Shown here: positions 12,701 through 23,969 of the stretch, piece by piece | Layout of the letters: each line of letters begins with the position of its first letter | Numbering within the stretch: the stretch's first letter is position 1 | Assembly (NCBI GenBank): GCA_947172415.1 | Contig: OX359193.1 | Coordinates: forward strand, 6,194,501-6,258,500 | Direction of reading: 5' to 3' | From: Chondrosia reniformis | Taxonomy: Eukaryota; Porifera; Demospongiae; Chondrillida; Chondrillidae | DNA: 64,000 nt | Notes under the pieces: model-generated | What the model was told of the DNA's origin: nothing | Databases searched by the model: none | The model's input: only the letters and a program-made list of their open reading frames with translations | Made by a program: the position numbers and the translations under genes

Positions 12701-15700
12701 AAGAGACAAACGAGAGTAAGTATGCATATTTTTGTTTTCAATCCCTGTCTCATTTTGGCACACACATGTTAGAAAATATCACGATGACTTGTGGACTGAA
12801 CTATGTGGAGAGCTTCAGCATCACTGCTCTAAGCAGGATTCTGTTTTAAAGAGCTGCAGTGACCCAAATAGGATCGAGAACCATCTAGTAGTTGTCACGA
12901 ACCGGATGGGTTTACTTTTAGAAAAGTTAATGCAGTCAAAACATAATATGAGTGAAGAATTGGTTAGTTAGAAATGGTAAAATGTTATTAATATGGTCTA
13001 TCTTTATTATTTGCCTTACGTATGTTAGCATCAATCTCTGTTAAAGAAGATTACTGATTTCGGAGATGAAGTGAATAAACTATCTTTACTGGTAGACATT
13101 GTGAATAAACAAGTTGAGGAAGAGAAAGAAAAGGAAAGATTACTACAGGAGGAACAGAAACGAAAAGCTGAAGAAGAAGAACAGAAAAGAAAGGTATTAT
13201 ATACAGATTGTCACACGACTATCACCTGATTTGTCTACACATGACTGTCACATGACTTGAGGTGACATCACTGTCACATGACCTATAGTGGATGTTGAGC
13301 ATGGATCTCTACTAGATAATTAATATCGTATGTGACTAAGACAATAAATACATATTGTACACATTCACACATACAAGTGTATGCAATGGCTATGACATCA
13401 TCTCCATAGCAACAGCTTCAGCAGCAGTTACAGGAGCCTGCGACCCCTCCTTCCTCCCTTGTGTCAACAGAACTGAGTTCAGGCCACTCAAACACTGGTC
13501 CACAGCCAACAACTTGGGAAGACGTGTTGCGGCTGTACAACCATCAGCAGGACAAGCTGGATGCCTTGGAGAAGAAGTTAGAAACGTTAACAAACACAAA
13601 AGACTCTCAGGTAGGCAACTGGATGATGTAGTGGTATAACTTATATATACGTATATACCATAAAATAAATGTTATGAAAGCATGAATTAATAAACAGAGG
13701 TAGCTACAATTTCAACTCTGACATGTTGTACTTAGCTACATTATTGTATTATACCGATGTGCTTGTATATGTATAACTGTATCAAATTGTTTGACAGCCA
13801 TCTTCTTGAAAAGTGTCTGCATGCTACATTTCTCACACGTGATCTCTACTGATGGATCACAAGTGTACATGTACTTGAAATATGTACGTATATGTATCTA
13901 CGTATATATATGGTCTGCATCTTGTATTCTTTCCCTTGACTTAAATAGCTGAAAGATTACAGGTTTACTCTCCAAAAAGCCGTATCTAATGCCATTGCAA
14001 CAGCATGCTCTCAATCGGCTGAACATTTACTGGGAAAAGTACAGTTACTCAGCACATTGTTCAATGGAGGTCACGTAGAGGTCACGGGGAAAAAGGTGTC
14101 CATTTTGCGGCATTCAGCAGCTAAAGACTACGTCATGAATCTCTTTTGCAAGAAGGTTGTGGTATGTAGAACCTCTTTCAAGCTGACCTGTACCTAGTTT
14201 GGTAGTCTCAGACACTTTGTTTCACAATAAACTATTTTGTTCCCTCTACTTATGATGGTGTACCTAGCAATCATACATTTGGGGTAATCCCAAACAACAG
14301 TTTTTATATGAACGTACTGTATATCAATGATTATTGGTGATAGTCCTCCCTTGCAACAGTGATGTCCATAGGAGTGTCTACACATTTGAATATGATGGTA
14401 CTCATTGTTTATATTCTCTAGCATCAAGCATTAATTGAAGTGTCTTCACATTTCAAAGCTGCTTTTCCACTTTCTGTTGTGGTCATGGGGGTGTGGTCCA
14501 GATTTCCTGAAATAGGGGATCTCCTCATGGCTCACTTTCAAAAGGCTTGTCCTATTCTGGTTCCCCTGAAAATCCCCACATCAGGTGTTACGGAATCTGA
14601 ATATAAGCAGTAAGCCCCAGCACAACCCTATACTGTCATTATGTGGCAATCCCATCTGCATATTGAGCAATACAAACAGTTTTTCTTCCTTATTTCATTT
14701 GTTGTAGGTTGCTAGGATACAGTGCTAAAAATGGTGAGCTTGAAAGTGAGGAGAGCTACTTGAAGAAGATGTCTGGTGTGATTAATCTCTTCTCAGCCAT
14801 GCTGTTGTGCCCTCCTTTGATCTGGGGGAAGGTGAGAAGTTTACCTCTCCATCTTTCTCCATCCTTCTCTCCATCCACCTGTCCATCCTTCTATCCATCT
14901 TTCTCTCCATCCACCTATCCACCCTTCTCTTCATCCACCTGTCCATCTTTCTCTCCATCCACCTATCCATCCACCTGTCCATCCTTCTATCCATCTTTCT
15001 CTCCATCCACCTATCCATCCTTCTATCCATCTTTCTCTCCATCCACCTATCCATCCTTCTCTTCATCCACCTGTCCATCCTTCTCTTCATCCACCTGTCC
15101 ATCCTTCTCTCCATCCACCTATCCATCCTTCTCTTCATCCACCTGTCCATCTTTCTCTCCATCCACCTATCCATCCTTCTCTTCATCCACCTGTCCATCC
15201 TTCTCTCCATCCACCTATCCATCCTTCTCTTCATCCACCTGTCCATTCACCTGTCCATCCACCTGTCCATCCACCTGTCCATCCTTCATGACTGTTCTTT
15301 GTCCCTCTTTACTGTCCCATTCAGCCTAACCCTCTTGGTTTGAGCAAGGGATGGACTTGGATTGCTCTTGTGCTGAACATGGACCCCATGTCCAGTATTA
15401 CAGCTACAGCTTTATTGCACTTCCTAGAGGTTAGAATGTCTGAAGAAAAACATTTATATATTAGTGTTAATACGCTTGACATAGCAATCAGACACTGCTC
15501 AAAGGTAAGATGGTTATTCAGCCACGGCCCTTAGACCATTCAGCCACGGCCCTTAGACCATTCAGCCACGGCCCTTAGACCATTCAGCCACGGCCCTTAG
15601 ACCATTCAGCCACGGCCCTTAGACCATTCAGCCACAGCCCTTAGACCATTCAGCCACAGCCCTTAGACCATATGGTCACAAGTCTAGAGTACCGAAACCA

Positions 15701-16951
15701 AACTTAGCCTGGATAGTCTGTGAGGAAGAAAACAGCTTGAGAAAAATGGACTTCTGTGGGACTTTAACCTGTGACCTTTAGCTTTCTGGGCTATGAAGTC
15801 TGAGGTCCCGCCTTCTGGGCTAAGAAGTCTGAGGTCCCGCCTTCTGGGCTAAGAAGTCTGATGCCCCGCCTTCTGGGCTATGAAGTCTGAGGTCCTGCCT
15901 TCTGGGCTAAGAAGTCTGAGGTCCCGCCTTCTGGGCTAAGAAGTCTGAGGTCCCGCCTTCTGGGCTAAGAAGTCTGAGGTCCCGCCTTCTGGGCTAAGAA
16001 GTCTGAGGTCCTGCCTTCTGGGCTAAGAAGTCTGAGGTCCTGCCTTCTGGGCTAAGAAGTCTGAGGTCCCGCCTTCTGGGCTAAGAAGTCTGATGCCCCG
16101 CCTTCTGGGCTAAGAAGTCTGAGGTCCTGCCTTCTGGGCTAAGAAGTCTGATGCCCCGCCTTCTGGGCTAAGAAGTCTGAGGTCCTGCCTTCTGGGCTAA
16201 GAAGTCTGAGGTCCCGCCTTCTGGGCTAAGAAGTCTGAGGTCCTGCCTAAGAATAGCTGATCCTTAATAATCACAGTCTCTCAAAATGACAAAATAACCA
16301 TCCTACCACTGAACAGTGTTGTTTTCGGTCTCTTTTCAGTCTCCCACAGCCTGAAGTAATGGACTAAAAGTATTATTTTGTGTAGTACACACATACATAT
16401 GTATATTATTATTCATTAACATGACCTAAATACTATCTGTTATATTAATCATTATAGGTAGCTGGTTTTGCCATGATGAGGGGATTTGGTAGTCAGTTTA
16501 ATAAGCTAATTGTTTTACTTGCTAACCAGTACTATGCAAAGTAAGTGTGCCAGAAATATTTCATAACCAGAGCAGGGAAATTTATTAAATATCACATGTG
16601 TTGGCTCAAAGTAGTATGTACATATATATGCACTAAGATATTTATTTATTTATTTATATTAGGATTGAGGCTGTCACTCCTGCTAACCAAAAAGGGCCTC
16701 TAGCAAGATTGAAACACTTCCTGGAAGTTAGTTTGTCTGACTGCATTGTGCTAGCCTACGTATATGATGATGATCATATTTGTGGCTTGCTTGGGTGGAG
16801 GTCAAATACTTTGCTTTTTACTAGAACTGCATCAAGACTGGAACTATATCACCTCCAGAGGGGAATCTTGGAGCTGATATTTGGAAGAAAACATTATAAA
16901 AATGATTTTTACTTTGAAGTGTACTTGTTTTCGTCCATGTTGCCTTTCTGA
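9787..16951 (+). CDS. GLE1: GLE1, nuclear-pore mRNA export factor
   Basis: GLE1 with inositol hexakisphosphate activates the DEAD-box ATPase DDX19/Dbp5 at the cytoplasmic face of the nuclear pore, releasing exported mRNA. Fourteen exons: 9787-10187, 12088-12211, 12330-12478, 12549-12609, 12675-12715, 12773-12962, 13029-13193, 13416-13610, 13949-14161, 14422-14609, 14708-14831, 15325-15429, 16458-16540, 16663-16951. All junction phases agree, giving about 775 aa (human 698). The middle is a charged coiled coil rich in EEEQKRK; the C-terminal half is the GLE1 fold, with HFKAAFPLSVV, LKKMSGVINLFSA, WIALVLNMDPMSSITATALL and RLKHFLEV in the expected order. The start at 9787 (AAAATGG) is preferred over the in-frame ATG at 9649, which would add 46 residues read through a likely 5' UTR. 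The last exon runs about 60 residues past the usual C-terminus. Confidence 0.93.
10228..12100. repeat. 1.9 kb minisatellite of 26-bp units in GLE1 intron 1
   Basis: Roughly 70 copies of a 26-bp unit, CCATCTAGCCCTCACCCATC plus CCGTCT, with a second variant carrying CTCCACC in place of CCATCC. Variants are interspersed and larger duplicated blocks of several units are visible (for example around 10690-10810 and 10890-11010). Each copy carries a pyrimidine run followed by CTAG, i.e. a consensus 3' splice site. The last copy, TCTATCTAG|C at 12079-12088, supplies the acceptor that keeps frame into exon 2. Confidence 0.95.
14843..15285. repeat. 12-bp pyrimidine-rich array filling a GLE1 intron
   Basis: Alternating CCATCCTTCTCT, CCATCCACCTAT and CCATCCACCTGT units occupy almost the whole intron between 14831 and 15325. 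Because 12 is a multiple of three the exon's frame stays open through it, which produces long Ser/Pro/Thr- or Leu/Ser-rich frames on both strands; the GLE1 alignment jumps directly from IWGK to NPLGLSKGW, so this is intron. Confidence 0.9.
15520..15672. repeat. 22-bp tandem repeat in GLE1 intron 12
   Basis: Seven copies of CAGCCACGGCCCTTAGACCATT, nearly identical, within the intron 15430-16457. Confidence 0.9.
15778..16250. repeat. 29-bp tandem repeat in GLE1 intron 12
   Basis: About sixteen copies of a 29-bp unit containing CCGCCTTCTGGGCTAAGAAG, with point variants (GAGGTCCCG, GAGGTCCTG, GATGCCCCG). A second unrelated array in the same intron as the 22-bp one. Confidence 0.92.
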
Positions 16952-17125
16952 GTAGTAATTTCACATATGTATGTATGTACCTTTATTTAATTTAGTGTAG
17001 ACCTACATATGTTTTATTACCTATGCCAGTTACTCTTTGCTCGTAATTTATATGTACCTGGTTCATATACATATAATGTACTTTCAAATCGACCAAGGTG
17101 AATCAAACTTGAGTATCAAAGTGAC

Positions 17126-17131
17126 AATAAA
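17126..17131 (+). terminator. Candidate GLE1 polyadenylation signal
   Basis: AATAAA about 175 bp after the GLE1 stop codon, in AT-rich sequence. Canonical hexamer; no transcript evidence. Confidence 0.45.
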
Positions 17132-17163
17132 ATAAAGTTATGTATTGTAAAATTTAAATCAAA

Positions 17164-17253
17164 TGCCTGGCTTAGGAAGTATGGTGAGGAGTAAGGCAAG
17201 TCGAAATAGTCCGAATCTCTTTGAATATAAGTTTGTCCATGAGGTGTGTAACC
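17164..17253 (+). CDS. Possible first coding exon of an unknown gene
   Basis: ATG at 17164 opens a short frame beginning MPGLGSMVRSKASRNSP and ending KFVHE at a GTGTGT donor, phase 0. Composition is protein-like and it stands alone in noncoding sequence. A phase-0 exon near 23748 could join it across a 6.5 kb repeat-filled intron, but that is speculation. Product not recognised. Confidence 0.3.
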
Positions 17254-19754
17254 TTACTTAATTAGATTTGTTGTCATGGAGCTGGTTGCTATGGAAACTC
17301 TTCATTTGCATTGATTATTGGAGATGATACTGGGCTGTGGGAAGAGAAAATAACATGTAATTTTTACAAGATACAGCCAATCAAGGCTATGCTCTGCATT
17401 GACAAAGATTTAAAGACTATAACATAAAAAGCAATAAATATAATAATTACTTATTTGCTTAAAAAAGACTACTGCTACTATAGCTACAGCTACTGATACT
17501 ACATGCTACAGCTACTAGTACTACTGCTACTACTGCTACTACCATAATATTCTTAAATTAATATGTTGCGTAATTTTATTGTAAAATGATTGTGCAATGC
17601 ACTTCCCTCTTTTTAATGGCTAGTCCTTTCGCTCATGTCTGCCATATTTACGACAATTGTGCAAATATGTATGGCTTTACGCAATCAAACCTATTTGTGT
17701 AGATTGGAGACTGATATATCAGAGTAATGTTTTCTCGATCCATATTATATATATGCTTTCTCATTATATATAACTAAGAATGCTTTATTTTATAGTCACA
17801 AGATTGTGGATCATTGAAACAAGGAAACTATGATTTTGTTAATGACTTAAAATAAGAGAAAGTTTACATTCAAATAATGTAAGTTTATATTCAAAATTAG
17901 CAACAGAGTTAAAATACAGTCACTGTTGGAAACTTAAAGCACAATCCAGTGAGATCATCTACATAGTTTACCGAGTCCGTTTCTAGCCACTTTTGAGCAA
18001 ACTGATGATGGATTCAATCTGCACATGTAAATATATAGGAGAACAAATCAAATCTGACAAACATACATATACATAAGCAAGCTAAACACCAATGTACAAA
18101 ATGTACATATTCCAAGACACAATGACTAGAACTTCCAACTACAGGCCCTGGAATAACTAGCTTTTAAAATTGCTGCAAGTCTAAACATATGAGGGACAGT
18201 AGCAGCTCAAATGACCAGTCAGAGAGTGATATGGCCATGTAGACTGCTAATACAGCAGGACACAATTAAATTTGACAAGTTAGAATAAAGCTATAGCTAG
18301 CTTGAAAATGACAAATCAAATCAGGCCAGAAACTTGTGTCAAATTAGGCCAAGGACTTCCTGTTTTCTGGATGAATTCTAATTCCAGTAATTCATAAGGG
18401 TTATGCAACTTACTTTAAAAAGAGCCTGCATGCATCTCTCCACTCAGTATATATAGTGAGTGCAATATGCTATTCAGCTGGTATATTGAGTTTAGAAATG
18501 GCTCCAAATATAGTGCAGCCTTTAAAGTAGGGACTCTTTGATGAACTGCACACAGTAAGAGAGATAAAATAAGAATATTTAGAGTTTTACATACATAATG
18601 GTAAATCTGGATCTGAACTCACTTGAGAATAATTCATCTTCAATTTGGTTTTGTACTCCTCTTAGTATCAACTTCCAACCATGAAAAAGTTGAATCCGGG
18701 GCACACCACGCGGAGGTGGGAGTACATCGTGCCCCCCACTCCGCCCAGTAGTGCTCCACGTTCCCAGCTAGGAGGGGAGGAAGATGCGCGGGAACGGCTC
18801 GGCGTACCTAGCCGCCCATTGACCAGTTACTAGATCAAGGTACAAATGCTACGTGTACAATGACCCGACCCTGGCGGACCTCAAACCTTCTTCATTGAGA
18901 ATCATGACACACCGGCGTAGCACCAGAGAACAGTGCGTCACTTTACCTCAAATCAGACCTGCCTTCGTGTGAGATAGGGACCACTAAAGGAATGGAAAGG
19001 ATATCATACTAAATTAACAATGGTTGTACATTATATACAAGTAAAATATGGCTAAACACCACATGTACACAGTCTAACACATTATGCATGGTAGGAGAAA
19101 ATTTATAGGACATAACAACCAGCTCAAATGACTATAAGCATGACCAAATAGACCAGAGGCAACTCGCACAAAGTGATTAGGGATTGCCACAAGCAAGCTC
19201 ATAGTTGTAAATCCAAAAACAGCTAGACCAGGAAAACAGGAACCACCAGCTTAAAATGACAAGTTAAAATGGATAAAAGTAGATGAAGTATAGTCAGGAA
19301 CTAAAATGAGTCCATGGAAATGTAAAACCTGTAGAATGTAGGAAATACTATAAATACAACTGAATATTGTACATATAAATATGGCAAACCTTCGAAAGAC
19401 AAGATCAAGTGCTGGTGGTATATCTCTAATTTTTCAGTTGAATTGTTTTGTAAATTTTGTTATTTTTACTCTTGCTCCTGGCATTACATCAATGTACAAA
19501 GAATGTAATTTTACATTCAAAGATGAAATTTGGGACTGCCAGCTGAAATTTGCAAAATCCACGATAAATAGGATATCCAGCTCAAAGTAGAAGAAAAAAG
19601 TAGAAAATTTGCCAAGTCAAATATAAATTAACCTTGCAGAACCTGTAGAATGTAATATAACAAATACTATAATACATGCAACTGAAAAATGTACATATAC
19701 GTATAAATATGTCAAACCTTCATGACAAAGATCCATGCTGCATGGTTGCTTGAT
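17254..19754. other. Repeat-rich stretch without assigned gene
   Basis: Contains a short CTACTG-type triplet array (17466-17545), the GC-rich island at 18690-18990, and the first copies of a degenerate unit reading CCTGTAGAATGTA, then an AT-rich spacer and TATAAATATG.CAAACCTTC (about 19330-19400 and 19640-19725). A 69-codon open frame at 19381 starts inside one of those copies and looks accidental. Confidence 0.5.
18690..18990. other. GC-rich island with strong hairpins
   Basis: A 300-bp GC-rich block in AT-rich surroundings. Perfect 7-bp stems are visible: GGGGCAC (18698-18704) with GTGCCCC (18729-18735), and CGTTCCC (18759-18765) with GGGAACG (18790-18796), plus CGGCT/AGCCG just after. No long reading frame crosses it. 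I do not recognise a known rRNA, snRNA, SRP, RNase P or 7SK sequence. It could be a structured noncoding RNA, a CpG-type promoter or part of a mobile element. Confidence 0.4.
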
Positions 19755-19756
19755 AT

Positions 19757-20236
19757 CTTTTCTGTTCTGAAGTTAAATTGACTAATGTGTTCTGAAGTTA
19801 AATTGACTGATGTGTTCTGAAGTTAAATTGACTTGATGTGTTCTGAAGTTAAATTGACTTGATGTGTTCTGAAGTTAAATTGACTTGATGTGTTCTGAAG
19901 TTAAATTGACTTGATGTGTTCTGAGGTTAAATTGACTTGATGTGTTCTGAGGTTAAATTGACTGATGTGTTCTGAAGTTAAATTGACTGATGTGTTCTGA
20001 AGTTAAATTGACTGATGTGTTCTGAAGTTAAATTGACTTGATGTGTTCTGAAGTTAAATTGACTTGATGTGTTCTGAAGTTAAATTGACTTGATGTGTTC
20101 TGAAGTTAAATTGACTTGATGTGTTCTGAAGTTAAATTGACTTGATGTATCTTTCTGTTCTGAAGTTAAATTGACTTGATGTGTTCTGAAGTTAAATTGA
20201 CTTGATGTATCTTTCTGTTCTGAAGTTAAATTGATT
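19757..20236. repeat. 26/24-bp tandem repeat
   Basis: About eighteen copies of TGTTCTGAAGTTAAATTGAC followed by TTGATG or TGATG. Both lengths are mixed in blocks, and a variant with GAGGTTAAA occurs twice in a row, as expected from slippage or unequal exchange. Confidence 0.92.
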
Positions 20237-20559
20237 TTTTGAGTTGGAATTTACATTACTCCATTTTTAACAGTGGTCTACTATCTTTACAGTTTACTTG
20301 TAAGTTTTGTGATTTTTATTTCTTGTTACTGGCACTAAGTTGAAGTAGAAAGGATGTTATTTTAAATTCCAAAGATGAAATTAAGTGACTATATTCAAAG
20401 TCCTCCATGTTTTCTTCCCATAAAGCAAATTGCAAAACTTGCTGAATATACATACCAAATTAATATCTTAAAGACATTAACACAAAAATGCCAAATACCA
20501 ATCTTGCTTAGTGTATTAATGCCAAATACCAATGTCTTGAACAATTAAACTGTTGCAAT

Positions 20560-20745
20560 CCAGCTCAAAGCGGCAATTCAAAAAAACAACCAGCAGCCAG
20601 CTCAAAGCGGCAATTCAAAAAAACACAACCGGCAGCCAGCTCAAAGCGGCAATTCAAAAAAACACAACCGGCAGCCAGCTCAAAGCGGCAATTCAAAAAA
20701 ACACAGACAGCCAGCTCAAATGTCAACTTAAAAACAGACCAGGGA
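20560..20745. repeat. 39-bp tandem repeat
   Basis: Four to five copies of a 39-bp unit containing CAGCTCAAAGCGGCAATTCA and an A-run. Since 39 is divisible by three, a 122-codon frame with a 13-residue period (QLKAAIQKNTTGS) stays open on the plus strand. No splice context or homology supports translation. Confidence 0.85.
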
Positions 20746-21944
20746 CTGCCAGCTCAGTAGCAAGTCAAAAATGGAATCGGGGCAGCCAGTTCAAAGTTGC
20801 AACTTCAAAAAACTTCGGACATCCAGCACAATTCGGACATATCCAGCACAATTCAGTCAAAGTAGAAGAAAAAGTCCAAAATTGTCATACCAAATGGAAA
20901 GCTTGCATGAGCAGAACCTGAAGAATGTAGAAAAACATAATAAATAGAACTGAACTATGCATATATAAATGTGTCAAACCTTTAAAAGATTCCAGACAGA
21001 GTTAAATTTCTGTTCAAGTTGAGTTGAGTTAAAAATTTTAAATTTCTGTACAATTAAGTTGAAAAATTGTTGAAGTTGAATGAAAAATTCTAAATTTCTG
21101 TTAACTTGAGTTGATATTTCTGTTCAAGTTGAGTTGAAATTTCTAAGTTATTTTAATTTTGAAGATGAAAGTGACCATTCAAAGTTATCCATGTTTTCTT
21201 CCTTTGTCGTTTTCAGTTATAAATGTTGAGATTTTTCTTTTTTTCTTGCATTTTTTACTCTTACTGCTGGCATTAAGTTGAAGTAAATGTCATTGTAATA
21301 ATGTAGCAGTTATTTTAAATTCAAAAGATGAAATTAAGCGACCATTCTTAAGTCATCCATGTTTTCTTCTTAAACAAAATGAATTGTTAAAAATTAAAAT
21401 GCAAAAATGCCAATCTTGATGAATTGTTAGAAAAAATGCCTTCTTGCTGAATTTATAAATGCACGTTACTGAATGTATTTAAGCCAAAAAATGCCAATGT
21501 CTGAGCAAACCGTTGCCATGCACAAGGCCAAATTAATCTCATATGCATGCCTTGAGTTAACTATACAGGATATTAAGAGCTATTTCAGGATATTAAGAGC
21601 TATTTCAAAGTAACAAGCTTAAGTCAAAAAACAGACCATGGACTGCCAGCTCAGTGGCAAGTCAAAAATGGAACAGGGCAGCCAGTTCCAGAGAAATTTG
21701 GACATCCAATTCAAATTAAGTCGAAGAAAACGAGTACCGAAAGATTGCCATTTCAAAGATTGCAGAACCTGTAGAATGTAGAAAAATAATATAATACAAC
21801 TGAATAATGTATATATAAACATGACAAACCTGCAAAAGGCGAAGATCTGGTTGCCTTGGTGATAAATTACTGTTCTGAAGTCATGAATTAAAGTTCAGTT
21901 GATTTTTTGGTTTTGAATTTTCTTTACTTATTTGAACACTGGCA
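20746..21944. repeat. Degenerate higher-order repeat units
   Basis: Shares with the preceding 1.5 kb a set of recurring blocks: CCAGCTCA, then AGTAGAAGAAAAAGT, AGAACCTG.AGAATGTAG, an AT spacer, a TATATAAA.ATG.CAAACCT block (about 20915-20990 and 21764-21845) and a T-rich tail with TCCATGTTTTCTTC. At least four diverged copies can be followed between 19.3 and 21.9 kb, each roughly 0.3-1.3 kb apart. No gene seen. Confidence 0.6.
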
Positions 21945-22205
21945 TCCAATCTTGAAAAAATGCCAATCTTGAAAAAAATGTCAATCTTGAAAAAATGCAA
22001 ATCTTGAAAAAATGCAAATCTTGAAAAAATGCAAATCTTGAAAAATGCAAATCTTGAAAAATGCAAAATCTTGAAAAATGCAAAATCTTGAAAAATGCAA
22101 ATCTTGAAAAAATGCAAATCTTGAAAAAATGCAAATCTTGAAAAAATGCAAATCTTGAAAAATACCATACGTATCTTGAAAAAAATGCCAAATGCAAATC
22201 TTGAA
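21945..22205. repeat. 17-bp tandem array, first block
   Basis: About fourteen copies of AATCTTGAAAAAATGCA with A-run length changes. Followed by a conserved spacer (AAAATGTCAAACTTACCTTA at about 22204) that is repeated after the second block. Confidence 0.92.
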
Positions 22206-22274
22206 AATGTCAAACTTACCTTAACTCCACATATATACTACCCTTAAAATACATACACAAAATCTTACGAAAAA

Positions 22275-22560
22275 ATGCAGATTTTGAAAAAATGCAAATC
22301 TTGAAAAAATGCAAATCTTGAAAAAATGCAAATCTTGAAAAAATGCAAATCTTGAAAAAATGCAAATCTTGAAAAAATGCAAATCTTGAAAAAATGCAAA
22401 TCTTGAAAAAATGCAAATCTTGAAAAAATGCAAATCTTGAAAAAATGCAAATCTTGAAAAAATGCAAATCTTGAAAAAATGCAAATCTTGAAAAAATGCA
22501 AATCTTGAAAAAATGCAAATCTTGAAAAAATGCAAATCTTGAAAAAATACAAATCTTGAA
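22275..22560. repeat. 17-bp tandem array, second block
   Basis: Seventeen nearly perfect copies of the same 17-bp unit, more homogeneous than the first block, then the same spacer (about 22625-22680). On the minus strand the unit is open in all three frames, giving periodic FFKICIFSRFAFFQDLH peptides; these are not genes. Confidence 0.93.
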
Positions 22561-22829
22561 AATATGCCAAATGCCAAATCTTGAAAAAATGCCAAATCTT
22601 GAAAAATGCCAAATGCAAATCCTGAAAATGTCAAACTTACCTTAACTCCGCATATATACTACCCTTAAATCACGTACACAAAATCCTACTGTCAATATTA
22701 TATTTTAAAAGCTAACAAATACACATCCAACAAATTTCCTGTGCAAACCAATGCAAGCGTAAAATGCCCAAATGATAACCAACCAAATTCAAGTGTATGC
22801 AAATGCAATTACCTTAAAACGGGCAGCCT

Positions 22830-23165
22830 AAAACAGGGACTCCGGTCAGAGCTTCTCTTCGCCGAGTCGGTGGGTACTGGTCCCACGCACTGCTTCCAGA
22901 CCATCAGCCTCGATCTTCGGGAGAACAAACGCACAAAGGCGAGTTTGTAGGGAGGAACAACCCCGGATCCTAGGCCATATTGGAGAAGACCATCCCCCTC
23001 AGAGAAACCTCAAGTCCTTCAGCAGTACATGGTCCCATGACCGTACTCCAAGCCATGGTTGTCGCACCAAATTCCCGGAGGCTGGCGAACCGTATACTCC
23101 GGCGCTGGAACGGAGTGGGGCCCGAAGGCCAAAGAATGAAATTTGCTAGGGTCTATTTATAATAA
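22830..23165 (-). other. GC-rich island with TATA box and UUCG hairpin; possible ncRNA or promoter
   Basis: Read on the minus strand, TATAAATAG (23161-23153) stands upstream of a GC-rich stretch that includes GGCCTTCGGGCC (23130-23119), a perfect stem capped by a UUCG tetraloop, and a second stem ACTCCG/CGGAGT right after it. A 28-codon frame beginning MAWSTVMGP follows. Plus-strand frames exist too but are short. Neither a known structured RNA nor a protein is recognised; strand choice rests on the TATA box. Confidence 0.35.
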
Positions 23166-23747
23166 ACGACTTTTTTGCGAACGATCTTCTGGTGGCAAGT
23201 TCGAGAACAATGAGTACGTGTAGTACATCCATTCAGCTATTCAGCAAAGAATAGTCAATAACAGCTCAGCAAAACCTTCCTCCATAGAAAGAACATCAGC
23301 AGGCGAAAGTCACAACAGCTCAGCCACGAACTTCTCTATAGACTCGTTCTTCCGTAGTATACATCTATTGTACCCAGTACAACAACATGTAATCAATTGC
23401 AATCGAACACTCTATACACACACATCTAGAGCAAGTTATATAGAACATTAATATTCTATAAGTCCATATACATCGCAGAAATTCAAACATTAAGACAGTT
23501 TGATATATATGCACCGTTTACTCTAGGTACGTACTCTTAAGATGTTTATATGCTCGTAAGCAAGTTACAAAATGTATTTTGTTCGCATCTTTGTAGCTTT
23601 CGTATAATGCATATACATGTATGTACAAATATAATTTGACATTGTAACTCTTTCAATTTACCAATTTAATTGCTACATTTTATATTGAGCATTGCAAAAT
23701 TCGACATCTAATGTGTACAATAAACACCCACCATCTACGTATACAGG

Positions 23748-23841
23748 AAGATCTAGAGAAAGACGCAATGATGCATTGGAGATACGTCTATGCTGGCAAC
23801 GTGCATGATGATAAGATGGCAGCCGTCAAGTTAAGTGAAGG
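23748..23841 (+). CDS. Possible internal exon of unknown gene
   Basis: Between an acceptor TATACAG and a GTACGG donor the plus strand reads EDLEKDAMMHWRYVYAG and continues DDKMAAVKLSEG, with codon use and composition like a real protein. It is isolated: no neighbouring exon has been found with certainty. Product not recognised. Confidence 0.35.
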
Positions 23842-23969
23842 TACGGCTTTATTAAAAATTTTACTTTTGCGATTACAGTTGTTTAGGAACCACAGTCCCA
23901 GCTTTCATTATACTGTTAATGGCGTTAATAAAGCACTTCTTAAGTCGTTTGAAAGGCTGAGAAATTGAT

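Noticed and set aside
14709..15343. Frames of 154-206 codons rich in Ser/Pro/Thr, Leu/Ser or Met/Arg/Asp
   Set aside because: They run through a 12-bp intronic array; the GLE1 protein alignment skips this stretch exactly at good splice sites.
20553..20921. 122-codon plus frame with 13-residue repeats
   Set aside because: 39-bp array keeps a frame open by arithmetic; no homology, no splice context. Not excluded absolutely.
21881..22634. Long minus-strand frames (up to 137 codons) of FFKICIFSRFAFFQDLH repeats
   Set aside because: A 17-bp repeat without stops in any minus frame gives a 17-residue periodic peptide in all three; pure repeat artefact.
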